DNA of 64,000 nucleotides from Bacteroidetes bacterium GWB2_32_14 (lineage in GTDB: Bacteria; Bacteroidota; Bacteroidia; Bacteroidales; UBA12077): the NCBI GenBank assembly GCA_001768235.1, contig MENK01000014.1, positions 62,001 to 126,000 on the forward strand. Direction: 5' to 3'. The notes beneath the pieces are model-generated. The model saw nothing but the letters and a program-made list of their open reading frames with translations, was not told where the DNA came from and ran no database searches. The position numbers were made by a program, and so were the translations under genes. Shown here in pieces: positions 20,010-28,488 of this stretch. Each line of letters starts with the position of its first letter. Within the stretch, counting starts at the first letter, position 1.

Positions 20010-20600
20010 TTATTTTTTTATTTTTTTATAATCCGCAATATAAGCCTGAGCCACATCATTTAGTTCATTATACCAATTTTCACCGTACTTTCGAATCAAG
20101 GCATCTTTGAGAAACTCGTAAACCCTGACATTTTTTTTACATCCCAATTCACGAGCTGCCTCACACACACTCCACCGATGATAATTCACCGCATCAACTT
20201 TATCATAAAGATTTTTTAACCGAATCGGATACAAATGGCACGAAATGGGTTTTCGGAAAGATATTTTTTTCTCGAAATACGCTTTTTCTATTCCACACTT
20301 GGCAATATCATTTTCGAAAATGGTATAAACACATTCTTCACCATCGAGCAATGGAGTAACCAAATCGCCGTCCCTGTCGGTTACAGTAAAACCCTGCTTT
20401 TTGATTGATTCACAAGACTCTTCGCGTAAGTACTTTTTAAATCGCGGGTAATTCTTTTCGATTAATTCTTTTTCACCATCTTCGAGTGGAGCCCCCGATT
20501 CACCATCAACGCAACAGTAACCCTGACATTTTTCAAGATCGCAAATAAATTTTTCTTCGAGTAGCTCTAAACTAACTACTGTATTACCAATTTGAAGCAT
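20010..20600 (-). CDS. DUF3109 family cysteine-rich protein
   Basis: 196 residues. Conserved cysteines appear as CDLEKCQGYCC near the N-terminus, EECVYTIF and KCGIEKA in the middle, and SCHLYPIR later, the pattern of DUF3109 and related YkgJ-type putative zinc/iron-chelating proteins. The function is unknown to me, and metal binding is an inference from the cysteine spacing. It lies 20 bases after gpmI and is probably co-transcribed with it. Confidence 0.85.
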   Translation of the reverse strand: MLQIGNTVVSLELLEEKFICDLEKCQGYCCVDGESGAPLEDGEKELIEKNYPRFKKYLREESCESIKKQGFTVTDRDGDLVTPLLDGEECVYTIFENDIAKCGIEKAYFEKKISFRKPISCHLYPIRLKNLYDKVDAVNYHRWSVCEAARELGCKKNVRVYEFLKDALIRKYGENWYNELNDVAQAYIADYKKIKK

Positions 20601-20620
20601 TATAAAATAAAATTTAATAT

Positions 20621-22144
20621 TTAAACCAATATATTCCCTTTCATTTCTGAAGGAATATCTAAGCCCATGAGTATTAGAATTGTTGGAGCAACATCTGCAA
20701 GAATGCCATTTTTAACTGACTTAAATCGGTCTGATACAAGAATAAATGGAACAGGATTTAAAGAATGGGCTGTATTTTCAGACCCGTCATCATTTATTGC
20801 ATAATCGGCATTGCCGTGGTCCGCGATAATAATTGCTTCGTATCCATTTGTTTTTGCTGTTTCAACCACTTCATTCACACATTTATCTACTGTTTCCACG
20901 GCTTTTGTTATTGCAGAATAAACGCCTGTATGGCCAACCATATCTCCATTTGCAAAGTTCAGGCAAACAAAATCAGCATCTTTCTTCTTTAGTTCTGAAA
21001 CAATAGCATCTTTAACCAGGGGAGCACTCATTTCGGGCTGCAAATCGTAAGTAGCCACTTTAGGCGAAGGAATCATGATTCGTCTTTCGTTTTTGAATTC
21101 TTCTTCGCGACCACCAGAGAAAAAGAAAGTTACATGTGCATATTTTTCTGTTTCGGCAATACGAATTTGCTTTTTGCCATTTCGGGATAATATTTCACCC
21201 AAAGTATTTTCAAGATTATCTTTATCGTAAACTATTTTTACATTTTTAAAGGTTTCATCGTAGCGGGTCATTGTAACATAATGCAAAGGCATGGTTTGCA
21301 TTCCAAACTCGGGCATATCTTTTTGAGTAAGCACGATGGTGGTTTCCCGCAACCTGTCGGTTCGGAAATTAAAACATATTACCACATCACCGGGTTGAAT
21401 TTTCCCAACAGGCTCACCTTTATCATTAACCTTAACTATTGGTTTTATAAATTCATCGGTAACACCAGCATTATACGATTCCTGTATAGATTCAATAATA
21501 TTCGTAGTTTGCTTTCCTTTGCCATGAACCATTAAATCGGAAGATTCTTTAATTCGTTCCCAGCGTTTATCACGATCCATTCCATAATAACGGCCAACAA
21601 GAGAAGCAATTACGCCATTTGATTTATCTAAATGATTTTGCAATTGTTTTACAAAACCCAGTCCTGACCGGGGATCAACATCGCGGCCATCGGTCAAGGC
21701 ATGTATAAAAACCTTTTTTAATCCATAATCTTTAGTCAAGTCGCATAGTTTATACAAATGCTTATCTAACGAATGGACTCCCCCGTCGGAAACCAACCCG
21801 ATAAAATGGACCGCTACACTCTTTTCTTTAGCATATTTAAAAGCATTCACCAATGTTTCATTTTGCGAGATACTATTGTCTTCAATCGCTTTGTTAATGC
21901 GAACCAAATCCTGGTAAACAATACGGCCGGCACCAATATTTAAATGCCCCACTTCAGAGTTTCCCATCTGTCCATCGGGCAAACCAACATTTTCGCCACA
22001 AGTCAGAAGTTGAGCGTGCGGGTATTTTTTATATAAACTATCTATATATGGAGTATTTGCGTTGTAAATTACATCCGATTTTGATTTATTGCCTATTCCC
22101 CATCCATCAAGAATGAGCAAAATAACTTTCCTGGTTGTTGTCAT
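20621..22144 (-). CDS. gpmI: 2,3-bisphosphoglycerate-independent phosphoglycerate mutase
   Basis: 507 residues, normal length. The metal-binding start ([10 protein letters not shown]), the nucleophile Ser block [17 protein letters not shown] at about 58-74, and [10 protein letters not shown] near residue 455 match iPGM. It interconverts 3- and 2-phosphoglycerate in glycolysis with two manganese ions, in the cytosol. DUF3109 follows closely. Confidence 0.97.
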   Translation of the reverse strand: MTTTRKVILLILDGWGIGNKSKSDVIYNANTPYIDSLYKKYPHAQLLTCGENVGLPDGQMGNSEVGHLNIGAGRIVYQDLVRINKAIEDNSISQNETLVNAFKYAKEKSVAVHFIGLVSDGGVHSLDKHLYKLCDLTKDYGLKKVFIHALTDGRDVDPRSGLGFVKQLQNHLDKSNGVIASLVGRYYGMDRDKRWERIKESSDLMVHGKGKQTTNIIESIQESYNAGVTDEFIKPIVKVNDKGEPVGKIQPGDVVICFNFRTDRLRETTIVLTQKDMPEFGMQTMPLHYVTMTRYDETFKNVKIVYDKDNLENTLGEILSRNGKKQIRIAETEKYAHVTFFFSGGREEEFKNERRIMIPSPKVATYDLQPEMSAPLVKDAIVSELKKKDADFVCLNFANGDMVGHTGVYSAITKAVETVDKCVNEVVETAKTNGYEAIIIADHGNADYAINDDGSENTAHSLNPVPFILVSDRFKSVKNGILADVAPTILILMGLDIPSEMKGNILV

Positions 22145-22571
22145 GGCACTATTTGAGTAGTTGAATTATAATGATTAAACAAGCTTTGATTAATTTTGTT
22201 TGTACAAAATTATTCAAATTAAGCACTCAGGCATTATTAATTTTATAAAAAGATTTTCAAATAGTATTAAATAAAAAAGAGAACAGCCTAATGAACCGTT
22301 CTCTTTTTCCTAACCCTAAAAATTTACCCTAAAAAATATTTACCCTTTTTCAGGCTGCAAAATTACACATTCGTTTAACATACCAACTATTTATTTAAAA
22401 TAAAATTATATGATATACAACATGTTTCGCAAAACACTAACTAACAACATGTTGCATGCATTAAACCTAAATATTAAAATATTGTCAAATGAATTATATT
22501 TGAATTCCGTACTCATTTTTTTATTGTAATTAAAAACACATCTTTGCAGGAAAGAATTAAACAGAAACCAA
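22145..22571. other. Intergenic region between divergent gpmI and POT genes with a long hairpin
   Basis: This 427-base gap has no gene I can support. AAAAAGAGAAC (22274-22284) pairs perfectly with GTTCTCTTTTT (22298-22308), a hairpin with T-runs on both strands. Because both neighbours point away, it is not an ordinary gene-end terminator. It could attenuate gpmI or be a relic. Three TAACCCT/TTACCCT repeats follow at about 22311-22345. Confidence 0.6.
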
Positions 22572-24020
22572 ATGACAACACTAAGCAGAGTTTTCCGGAA
22601 ACTACCAAAAACATTCTGGATAGCGAATACCATGGAGCTTTTCGAACGATGGGCGTGGTATGGCTTTTATATGCTTTTAGCAAACTACCTGACCAAATCA
22701 ACCGATATCGGGGCTTTAGGGTTAAGCCAGGAAGAAAAAGGAATGATTATGGGAATTGGTACAGCCATATTGTATTTTTTACCAATAATTACTGGAGCAA
22801 TAGCTGATCGCTATGGATTTAAACGTGTTCTGTTTATTGCATTCTTAATTTATTTTACCGGATTCCTGGCAATGCCTTACTGCAAATCGTTTGTTTCGTT
22901 CTTTGCTATTTTTCTTTATGTTGCTATTGGAGGAGCGTTATTTAAACCAATAATTACAGCAACGGTTTCAAAAACAACCGACGAAGAAACATCATCCATT
23001 GGTTTTGGTGTTTTTTACATGATGGTAAATATTGGTGCATTTGTAGGGCCGCTTGTAGCTCTTCAGTTTACAAAGCTTTCTTACGAATCCGTTTTCTACC
23101 TGAGCGCCATATTTATTGCAGTTAACTTCCCAATTTTATATTTTTATAAAGAACCAGGAAGAACAAAATCTGATTTACCATTTATTCAATCGTTAAAAAC
23201 CATTTTCAAAAATATTGGTGTTGCCCTAAGTGATTATAAATTCATTATTTTCTTGGTTATTGTTGCCGGATTCTGGTCGATGTACTATCAGCTTTTTTAT
23301 ACACTCCCCGTATTTATTGACCAATGGGTTGACACGCATACCTTGTATAACTTTATTCATGACGTTTGGCCCTGGTTAACAAGCAAGATTGGTTCGCCTG
23401 ACGGAACAATAAAAGCCGAGTATATAACAAATATCGATGCCATGTATATTATTATATTCCAGGTAATGGTTTCCACTATTATTATGAAATGGCGCCCGTT
23501 AACATCGATGATGACAGGGTTTTTAGTTTGTGCAATAGGAATGGCATTAACCCTGTTTACAAATAACCCGTTTTTCATTATTGCATCGATTTTTATTTTT
23601 GGAATAGGCGAAATGGCCGGATCGCCCAAAGTTACAGAATATATAGGCCGGATTGCGCCTAAAGACAAAATTGCACTATACATGGGCTGTGCCTATTTGC
23701 CGGTTACTTTTGGAAACCTGATGGCAGGATATATATCGGGAAGTGTTTATGGTAAAATGGCTGATAAACTTACTTTATTAAAAACCGATTTATCATCAAA
23801 AGGATTATCCATTCAAGAGATTTCAGAAAGTTTTACGCAAACCGATTTTTACAACAAAGCCGGCGAGTTATTGAATATGACACAAACCGAAATGACCAAT
23901 TATTTGTGGGTAACTTATCATCCAAACCGGATTTGGGTTGTATTGCTTGCTATTGGTGGAGGGGCAGCTTTTTTGTTGTTTTTGTATGATCGGTTCTTGA
24001 TTCGAAAAACAGAAAAATAG
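22572..24020 (+). CDS. POT/PTR family proton-coupled peptide transporter (MFS)
   Basis: 482 residues with about 12-14 membrane spans. The N-terminal helix has NTMELFERWAWYGFYMLL, which contains the ExxER proton-coupling motif of POT transporters, and FKPIITATVSKTTDEE with FGVFYMMVNIGAFVGPL fits the PTR2 signature. It should import di- or tripeptides with protons across the inner membrane. It is followed by a strong hairpin and then by the presumed prophage boundary, so it is the last clear chromosomal gene. Confidence 0.88.
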   Translation: MTTLSRVFRKLPKTFWIANTMELFERWAWYGFYMLLANYLTKSTDIGALGLSQEEKGMIMGIGTAILYFLPIITGAIADRYGFKRVLFIAFLIYFTGFLAMPYCKSFVSFFAIFLYVAIGGALFKPIITATVSKTTDEETSSIGFGVFYMMVNIGAFVGPLVALQFTKLSYESVFYLSAIFIAVNFPILYFYKEPGRTKSDLPFIQSLKTIFKNIGVALSDYKFIIFLVIVAGFWSMYYQLFYTLPVFIDQWVDTHTLYNFIHDVWPWLTSKIGSPDGTIKAEYITNIDAMYIIIFQVMVSTIIMKWRPLTSMMTGFLVCAIGMALTLFTNNPFFIIASIFIFGIGEMAGSPKVTEYIGRIAPKDKIALYMGCAYLPVTFGNLMAGYISGSVYGKMADKLTLLKTDLSSKGLSIQEISESFTQTDFYNKAGELLNMTQTEMTNYLWVTYHPNRIWVVLLAIGGGAAFLLFLYDRFLIRKTEK

Positions 24021-24049
24021 AGATGGCTTATAAAAAGTTTTATTCAAAA

Positions 24050-24077
24050 AAAGAGCTTCGATTTCTCGAAGCTCTTT
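24050..24077 (+). terminator. Terminator of the POT transporter gene
   Basis: A 12-base perfect stem AAAGAGCTTCGA / TCGAAGCTCTTT with a TTTC loop lies 30 bases after the stop. Confidence 0.85.
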
Positions 24078-24092
24078 GTGGTACCACCTGTA
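24078..24092. other. Possible left prophage attachment site
   Basis: GTGGTACCAC (24078-24087) is a perfect palindrome directly against the chromosomal terminator. On the minus strand the sequence reads ...AGGTGGTACCACA, which could be the last bases of a tRNA (acceptor end plus CCA), a usual phage target. Phage-like content begins just to the right. The right boundary is outside the window, so this is only a candidate. Confidence 0.3.
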
Positions 24093-24180
24093 CTTTTGTT
24101 AATCAGCTGTATGTATTGTTTTTTCGGCATGTGTGTTATTTTTGAGTGCTATTTTTGGGGCGGTTTTGGGACTGATTTGT

Positions 24181-24261
24181 AAAAAAATAGGAGCCGGCCA
24201 CCACAGCCGACCCCCCAGATCAACCTTTCGGTTGTTCTAACCAAATACCACCTTTCGGTGG
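24181..24261 (-). ncRNA. Candidate structured small RNA or repressor 3' UTR with two GAAA tetraloops
   Basis: On the minus strand CCACC-GAAA-GGTGG (24261-24248) and CAACC-GAAA-GGTTG (24234-24221) are two hairpins capped by GNRA tetraloops. A third stem, GTCGGC/GCCGGC with one mismatch (24211-24193), is followed by a seven-T run (24187-24181), which is terminator-like. The single strand between the first two hairpins is antisense to the leader shared by phage early genes. It could be a separate RNA or the 3' UTR of the repressor mRNA. The rest of the 24021-24344 gap has no gene I can support. Confidence 0.5.
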
Positions 24262-24344
24262 GTTGCCTTTCTGTTATATAACATCTTTGTTTTGTTCTTC
24301 ATCGTTAGTACATTTGAAACAGTTTGGTGAACTATATACTAATT

Positions 24345-24716
24345 TTAACCAGTATTTGTTTTTTGTTCGCAACCATCTTGTTTTAAGCGTTCAATTTCTT
24401 GCCGTAACAACTCGTTTTCCCGCTCCAATGTTGAAATAAGCTTCTCTTTTAAGTCTTCTTTTCCGTAACGTGCTGCGGGTTCTGATGCTATATTATTTTC
24501 ACACTCCAACATTTCTCCTTCTCCAAGTACAAACCATTTGACATTTATCTCGGGAAATTTATTTAAGACCTTATACATGAAATCCCAGCTAGCAGTGTTC
24601 TTGTCGTTTTCAATATTACTAATAGTTTGACGCGTAACCCCCAGCCCTTCAGCAAAATCTTTTTGTGAAAGTTTTTTATAATTTCTAAACCGTATAACCC
24701 TTTGATTAAATGTCAT
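24345..24716 (-). CDS. XRE-family helix-turn-helix phage repressor
   Basis: 123 residues. The N-terminal half is a Cro/cI-type HTH (about residues 5-60), with recognition segment FAEGLGVTRQTISNIENDKN. The C-terminal part (about 85-115) is a short coiled coil (LISTLERENELLRQEIERL), suggesting dimerisation. It lacks a LexA/S24 peptidase domain, so induction is not by self-cleavage. It is the only minus-strand gene at the left end and faces the early operon across a palindrome-rich gap, so it is the likely lysogeny repressor. Confidence 0.8.
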   Translation of the reverse strand: MTFNQRVIRFRNYKKLSQKDFAEGLGVTRQTISNIENDKNTASWDFMYKVLNKFPEINVKWFVLGEGEMLECENNIASEPAARYGKEDLKEKLISTLERENELLRQEIERLKQDGCEQKTNTG

Positions 24717-24856
24717 TTAATAATTTATGTTTAAAAACATATAAACTTTTTGCAAATATATTTGCATTTTATGTAAAAAGCGTTTTACTTTGTTATATAC
24801 ATTTTCACTACAAATGTAACACTAATTTAATACTAAATCAATACTAATAAATAAGT
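24717..24856. promoter_or_regulatory. Divergent operator/promoter region of the prophage
   Basis: Three inverted repeats lie between the repressor and the early operon: ATGTTT-AA-AAACAT (24727-24740), the perfect palindrome TGCAAATATATTTGCA (24751-24766), and ACATTT-7-AAATGT (24799-24817). The central palindrome contains TATATTTG, a -7 box, on both strands. This is the expected layout for a repressor switch. The -33 elements are poor. Confidence 0.6.
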
Positions 24857-25087
24857 ATGTTAACCAAACACCATCTTTCGAAAATAAAAGAAAAGCTTCC
24901 AAACAAATACGTAACGGAGCTAATGAAAAGATTAAACAATCCTGAAATAAGCAAAGGGCTTGTTTATGCAGTAATGAACGGAAATAAAGAAGATTATTAT
25001 GGAATAGTGAATGCAGCAATTATGTGGGGAATTGAAATAGAACATGAAAAACGCAAGATGTTAAAAAAAGCAGGTTTAAACGAATAA
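24857..25087 (+). CDS. Small phage early protein, function unknown
   Basis: 76 residues, first gene of the early operon. It is basic and mostly helical (SKIKEKLPNKYVTELMKRL, ending HEKRKMLKKAGLNE). No family is recognised, although a small DNA-binding protein of Cro type would fit the place. The shared early-gene leader motif falls just after the ATG rather than before it, so the first codons (MLTKHHL) double as the motif. A later start at 24923 is possible. Confidence 0.55.
   Translation: MLTKHHLSKIKEKLPNKYVTELMKRLNNPEISKGLVYAVMNGNKEDYYGIVNAAIMWGIEIEHEKRKMLKKAGLNE
24860..24875 (+). promoter_or_regulatory. Early-gene leader motif, copy inside first codons
   Basis: TTAACCAAACACCATC begins right after an ATG and continues CTTTCG, as in the non-coding copy at 24235. 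Confidence 0.5.
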
Positions 25088-25097
25088 AATTATTATC

Positions 25098-25634
25098 ATG
25101 GAAAAGAAAATTAAAAAGTTTTTAGAATTCAACGGCAGAAACATATTGTTTTTAAATGTTGATGGTACGTTCTGGGTTGCAATTAAACCCATTTGTGATG
25201 CTCTTGGGGTTGAATATACCCGTATTTTTAAAAATATAAAAGCAGATAAAACACTAAATCAACTATTGGCTAATCAGCCTATGGTTGGGGCAGATTTAAG
25301 GGTAAGAAACATGGTTGCTCTCCCCGAAAAGTATGTTTATGGGTGGCTATTCAGCATAAACAGTGACTCAGACGCGTTGCAAACTTACAAATTAAAGTGT
25401 TACGATTTATTATATGATTACTTCCAAGGCGCAGTAACAAAGCGTTCTAACGAATTAACAGAAAAAACATGGGCGGTTCGTCAGGCACAAACCATTCGCG
25501 AAAAATTAAAATCAGAAAACGAAGATTATAAACAATTGTGCGAGCTCGAAGGTAAGGTTTTAAAACATTGCCGAAACCTGAAACAAATAGACAAAGAGCT
25601 TGTCGATTCGCAGTTAAGCTTATTTATGAACTAA
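25098..25634 (+). CDS. Phage antirepressor N-terminal domain protein (P22_AR_N-like)
   Basis: 178 residues. The N-terminal half reads FWVAIKPICDALGVEYTRIFKNIKAD...MVALPEKYVYGWLFSIN, the pattern of the P22 antirepressor N-terminal domain, and is followed by a helical tail rich in charged residues (about 125-175). Such proteins regulate lysis-lysogeny decisions by binding repressors or DNA. It is co-oriented with the early genes, 10 bases after the previous one. The C-terminal KilA-C or ANT domain of longer antirepressors is missing. Confidence 0.75.
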   Translation: MEKKIKKFLEFNGRNILFLNVDGTFWVAIKPICDALGVEYTRIFKNIKADKTLNQLLANQPMVGADLRVRNMVALPEKYVYGWLFSINSDSDALQTYKLKCYDLLYDYFQGAVTKRSNELTEKTWAVRQAQTIREKLKSENEDYKQLCELEGKVLKHCRNLKQIDKELVDSQLSLFMN

Positions 25635-25638
25635 CCGG

Positions 25639-25656
25639 TTCTAACCAAACACCACC
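25639..25656 (+). promoter_or_regulatory. Early-gene leader motif upstream of the LuxR-type gene
   Basis: TTCTAACCAAACACCACC ends 6 bases before the ATG at 25663. It is identical to the copy at 29658. Confidence 0.6.
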
Positions 25657-25662
25657 TTTATT

Positions 25663-26268
25663 ATGATAACACAACACCACAATATTGCTCCTGATCTTGG
25701 CGGCTTGGGAGCCCAAATCCCCGGGGGAATCGTCGATAAAAATGCAGAGATATTTGCATTAACCGACGGTTCCATTTGGGGAACACACAACGGTAAAGTT
25801 ACTCCACTGGCTAAAATGAAACCTTTTGTATTGCTCCGCTTAACCAGAACATTCAGGTTCGAAATGGAAGCACAAAATATGTTGCGCGAATACTTTAAAT
25901 GTGCAACGTATAAAGCCGAAATTCAGCAATGGATTAAATGCAACTTCGGCGGTTTCGACGTGGAGCCAGATTTTGAATCAGGTAAATCGCCTGTTCGTGA
26001 GTATTGGAATTGTGGCCGACGTGGAAATTGTATTTGCGAAGGTGTTGTTTGTAAACCTACCTGTATTACAGCAAACAAACTTACGCGCACCGAAGCCGAA
26101 GTAATTAAGTGGATTGCAGAAGGTTTGATTGCCAAAGAAATTGCGAATAAAATGAACATTACCGTAGATACCGCTCACACGCACGAGCGTAATATTCGTA
26201 ACAAACTAAAAGTAAACTTCAGGGCTGAGATTTCAAAATTCGCTTATAAAAATCATATCACTTTTTAA
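25663..26268 (+). CDS. LuxR-type HTH transcriptional regulator
   Basis: 201 residues. The C-terminus (about 140-195) is a GerE/LuxR helix-turn-helix: LTRTEAEVIKWIAEGLIAKEIANKMNITVDTAHTH then RNIRNKLKV. The N-terminal 110 residues match no family I recognise, and the middle has a cysteine cluster (NCGRRGNCICEGVVCKPTC) that could bind a metal. Related stand-alone regulators occur in Bacteroidota prophages. It probably controls later phage transcription. The shared leader motif precedes it. Confidence 0.7.
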   Translation: MITQHHNIAPDLGGLGAQIPGGIVDKNAEIFALTDGSIWGTHNGKVTPLAKMKPFVLLRLTRTFRFEMEAQNMLREYFKCATYKAEIQQWIKCNFGGFDVEPDFESGKSPVREYWNCGRRGNCICEGVVCKPTCITANKLTRTEAEVIKWIAEGLIAKEIANKMNITVDTAHTHERNIRNKLKVNFRAEISKFAYKNHITF

Positions 26269-26272
26269 TAAC

Positions 26273-26283
26273 AACCAAACACA
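26273..26283 (+). promoter_or_regulatory. Early-gene leader motif, short copy
   Basis: AACCAAACACA is directly against the ATG at 26284. Confidence 0.45.
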
Positions 26284-26691
26284 ATGGGAAACGAAGCAAA
26301 TACACCTAAGCCAAAACAACATATTCCACGCAGTTTTAGAAGAAATGTTGATAGAGCAGATGCAAAACTAAAGGAATTTGTATCGAAGTTTTTTGAAAAA
26401 TTTAAGTACAACGAAGAAGAACATGATTGGAGCATAAAAACAGGATGGGAATTCGAGTGGTACGATAATCAATGGAAACTTTATTGTGCTAAAAAACGAT
26501 TTTTCCAATTTAGAGATTATTTTAAGCTAAGTGCTTACACGTTAAGAATTCAGTGTATTCTCCAATCAAAATACCAGGGCAAAGCATCGATTCAAACTAT
26601 TCAATATTATATTAAAAAATACAGAAACACAGACGCACAGGGTTTAGCTGCTAAAATTATTGCCGATAACAAATTTGAAATCATAAATTAA
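26284..26691 (+). CDS. Hypothetical phage early protein
   Basis: 135 residues, basic, without a signal peptide or membrane span. It is rich in aromatic residues (DWSIKTGWEFEWYDNQWKLY). No family is recognised. It is part of the early operon, between the LuxR-type and DUF4406 genes, with the shared leader motif ending exactly at its start codon. Confidence 0.6.
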   Translation: MGNEANTPKPKQHIPRSFRRNVDRADAKLKEFVSKFFEKFKYNEEEHDWSIKTGWEFEWYDNQWKLYCAKKRFFQFRDYFKLSAYTLRIQCILQSKYQGKASIQTIQYYIKKYRNTDAQGLAAKIIADNKFEIIN

Positions 26692-26704
26692 ACCAAACAC
26701 TACC
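26690..26704 (+). promoter_or_regulatory. Early-gene leader motif upstream of DUF4406
   Basis: AAACCAAACACTACC ends directly at the ATG at 26705. Confidence 0.5.
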
Positions 26705-27166
26705 ATGAAAAGAAAAACCATTTACCTAAGTATCCCTATTACAGGAATTGAAAATTCAATAGAAAGTCGCGAAAAAGCTGCTTTAACACAGGCTAATTAC
26801 GAGCGGCAGGGATTCATCGTGAATAATCCGCATGTTATTGCCGACGAGCTTACCGAAATTTTAAACCGAATACCTATTGAAGCCGAGAAAATGGCTGCCG
26901 ATATCGATTACCTTGCACAATCCGATTTAATGGTATTGTTCCCCGGGTGGCAACAATCAGTAAACTGCCGACTCGAAATTGCCTTCGCATCTATTTATAA
27001 TATCCCTATTTGGGAAGCTGGAACAGATCATCGAATTAATTTTAAAATTAAACTTGAGCCCAATATTATACACACATGTAAAGACTCATGGATATTTAAT
27101 CCAATGCACTCCGATGGCAACGATCCCGAGATTAATATTATGGAAAAAGAACTTAAAACTGCTTAA
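26705..27166 (+). CDS. DUF4406 domain protein (nucleoside 2-deoxyribosyltransferase-like fold)
   Basis: 153 residues. The opening IYLSIPITGIEN and the later DIDYLAQSDLMVLFPGWQQS...RLEIAFASIYNIPIWE match DUF4406, a Rossmann-like family related to nucleoside deoxyribosyltransferases. The DxxxLxxSDxxxxxPGW block is characteristic. Many phages carry it, possibly for nucleotide metabolism, but no activity has been shown that I can name. It is cytosolic. Confidence 0.8.
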   Translation: MKRKTIYLSIPITGIENSIESREKAALTQANYERQGFIVNNPHVIADELTEILNRIPIEAEKMAADIDYLAQSDLMVLFPGWQQSVNCRLEIAFASIYNIPIWEAGTDHRINFKIKLEPNIIHTCKDSWIFNPMHSDGNDPEINIMEKELKTA

Positions 27167-27168
27167 CC

Positions 27169-27447
27169 ATGACCGACAGATTTACAAAAACAATAGTTAT
27201 TGTTTGCCTTACATCTATACTGTTTATGTTTTTCTACTGGATGGGTTACGAAACAGGAATAAACGACAGTATTGAAATTAGCAACAATGTAATAGATGCA
27301 GCTTCAGAACCTTATAAAAACAACGCCAATGATACCAGTAAATTTAACCAAACCCGAATTGAGAGCTTCAAAAAGCCAGCTTCTGACACAGTATTGCCGG
27401 CTCGTTTTAGAACAGAAAAAAGCGTACTTCAGAGCTCGCAAAATTAG
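27169..27447 (+). CDS. Small single-pass membrane protein
   Basis: 92 residues. Residues 8-25 (TIVIVCLTSILFMFFYWM) form one hydrophobic span, the rest is polar. No family is recognised. It starts 2 bases after the DUF4406 stop. Its 3' third overlaps the next reading frame by about 120 bases, so either its C-terminus or the start of the next gene is uncertain. Confidence 0.5.
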   Translation: MTDRFTKTIVIVCLTSILFMFFYWMGYETGINDSIEISNNVIDAASEPYKNNANDTSKFNQTRIESFKKPASDTVLPARFRTEKSVLQSSQN

Positions 27448-27544
27448 AAGAGTAAAACAACTCGAAAAAGAGATATCTGAAATAGCAGACGATATCGACT
27501 TAATCGACGAAGAACTAAGTAAAATTATTGAATCAAACATTTAG
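27329..27544 (+). CDS. Small coiled-coil phage protein
   Basis: 72 residues from the ATG at 27329 (an earlier ATG lies at 27296). The C-terminal 45 residues form a charged coiled coil (RVKQLEKEISEIADDIDLID), which looks like real coding sequence, while the first residues overlap the preceding membrane protein in another frame. The true start may be further downstream on a non-ATG codon. No function can be assigned. Confidence 0.4.
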   Translation: MIPVNLTKPELRASKSQLLTQYCRLVLEQKKAYFRARKIRRVKQLEKEISEIADDIDLIDEELSKIIESNI

Positions 27545-27548
27545 TATT

Positions 27549-28487
27549 ATGACAAAAATAGAGTGGACAAACGAAACATGGAACCCGATAATAGGTTGCT
27601 CAAAAATATCGGAAGGATGCAAAAACTGTTATGCCGAAAAGATGGCAAACAGGTTGGCTTATATGGCAATTAAACAATCGAATTCTGATTTTTTAAACAT
27701 AAACGGAATCGGTGCTTATACGCTGGTTACCCTTGATGGAAAATGGAACGGCAAAACAAAGCTTGTTCCATCCGCATTTAAAAAACCACTTGAATGGAAA
27801 AAACCACGAATGATTTTTATTTGTTCCATGGGCGATTTGTTTCATGAATATGTGCCATTTGAATGGATTGATGCTGTTTTTGCCATAACTCAAAAATGCA
27901 TGCACCACACTTTTCAGGTATTAACCAAGCGACCTGAACGAATGCTCGAGTACTTTAAAAGTCGCGGTATTACAAATCCATATTTAAATGTTTGGTTAGG
28001 TGTTACCACCGAAAACAAGGAAGAAGCAAATAAACGTATTCCGGTGTTGCTAAATATTCCTGCAGCAATTCGTTTTGTTTCTGTTGAACCCATGCTTAGC
28101 AATATTCAATTATCGGGATATACAGACGAAGGTTACGAAAACTTATTAACTGGCGATGTATTTTGCGAAGGAATGAATGAACCTACAAAAAGGAATAAAA
28201 TAGACTGGGTTATTTGTGGCGGCGAAAGTGGAACTAATGCACGGCCAATGCATCCTGATTGGGTTGAATCTCTTCAAAATCAATGTAAAGAAACAAACAC
28301 CCCTTTCTTTTTTAAATCGTGGGGCGAATGGGCTCACATTCATGTACTATTATGTAATGCAAAAGGAATAAAAGGTAAAAAATGGTACAACATAGACCCT
28401 GAAACAGCTTTGTGTAAAATAGGAAAAAGTAAAACCGGAAACCTTATTGATGGTAAAGAATACAAACAATTTCCAACGGTTAAATAA
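27549..28487 (+). CDS. DUF5131 family (phage Gp37/Gp68) cysteine-cluster protein
   Basis: 312 residues from the ATG at 27549 (the frame extends to a TTG at 27528). MTKIEWTNETWNPIIGCSKISEGC continues into KNCYAEKMA, the N-terminal cysteine cluster of DUF5131, and IDWVICGGESGTNARPMHPDWV is its second signature. The cysteines resemble a radical-SAM iron-sulfur site, but the reaction is unknown to me. It is common in phages and probably modifies a nucleic acid or nucleotide. It sits in the early operon. Confidence 0.85.
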   Translation: MTKIEWTNETWNPIIGCSKISEGCKNCYAEKMANRLAYMAIKQSNSDFLNINGIGAYTLVTLDGKWNGKTKLVPSAFKKPLEWKKPRMIFICSMGDLFHEYVPFEWIDAVFAITQKCMHHTFQVLTKRPERMLEYFKSRGITNPYLNVWLGVTTENKEEANKRIPVLLNIPAAIRFVSVEPMLSNIQLSGYTDEGYENLLTGDVFCEGMNEPTKRNKIDWVICGGESGTNARPMHPDWVESLQNQCKETNTPFFFKSWGEWAHIHVLLCNAKGIKGKKWYNIDPETALCKIGKSKTGNLIDGKEYKQFPTVK

Positions 28488-28488
28488 T

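Noticed and set aside
24078-24344. Intact tRNA gene at the prophage edge
   Set aside because: Only an acceptor-like end is present. No T-loop, anticodon or D-arm can be folded from the adjacent sequence.
27169-27544. Frameshifted single gene in place of two small overlapping ORFs
   Set aside because: The membrane and coiled-coil parts look like different proteins, and no slippery site is evident. It cannot be excluded.
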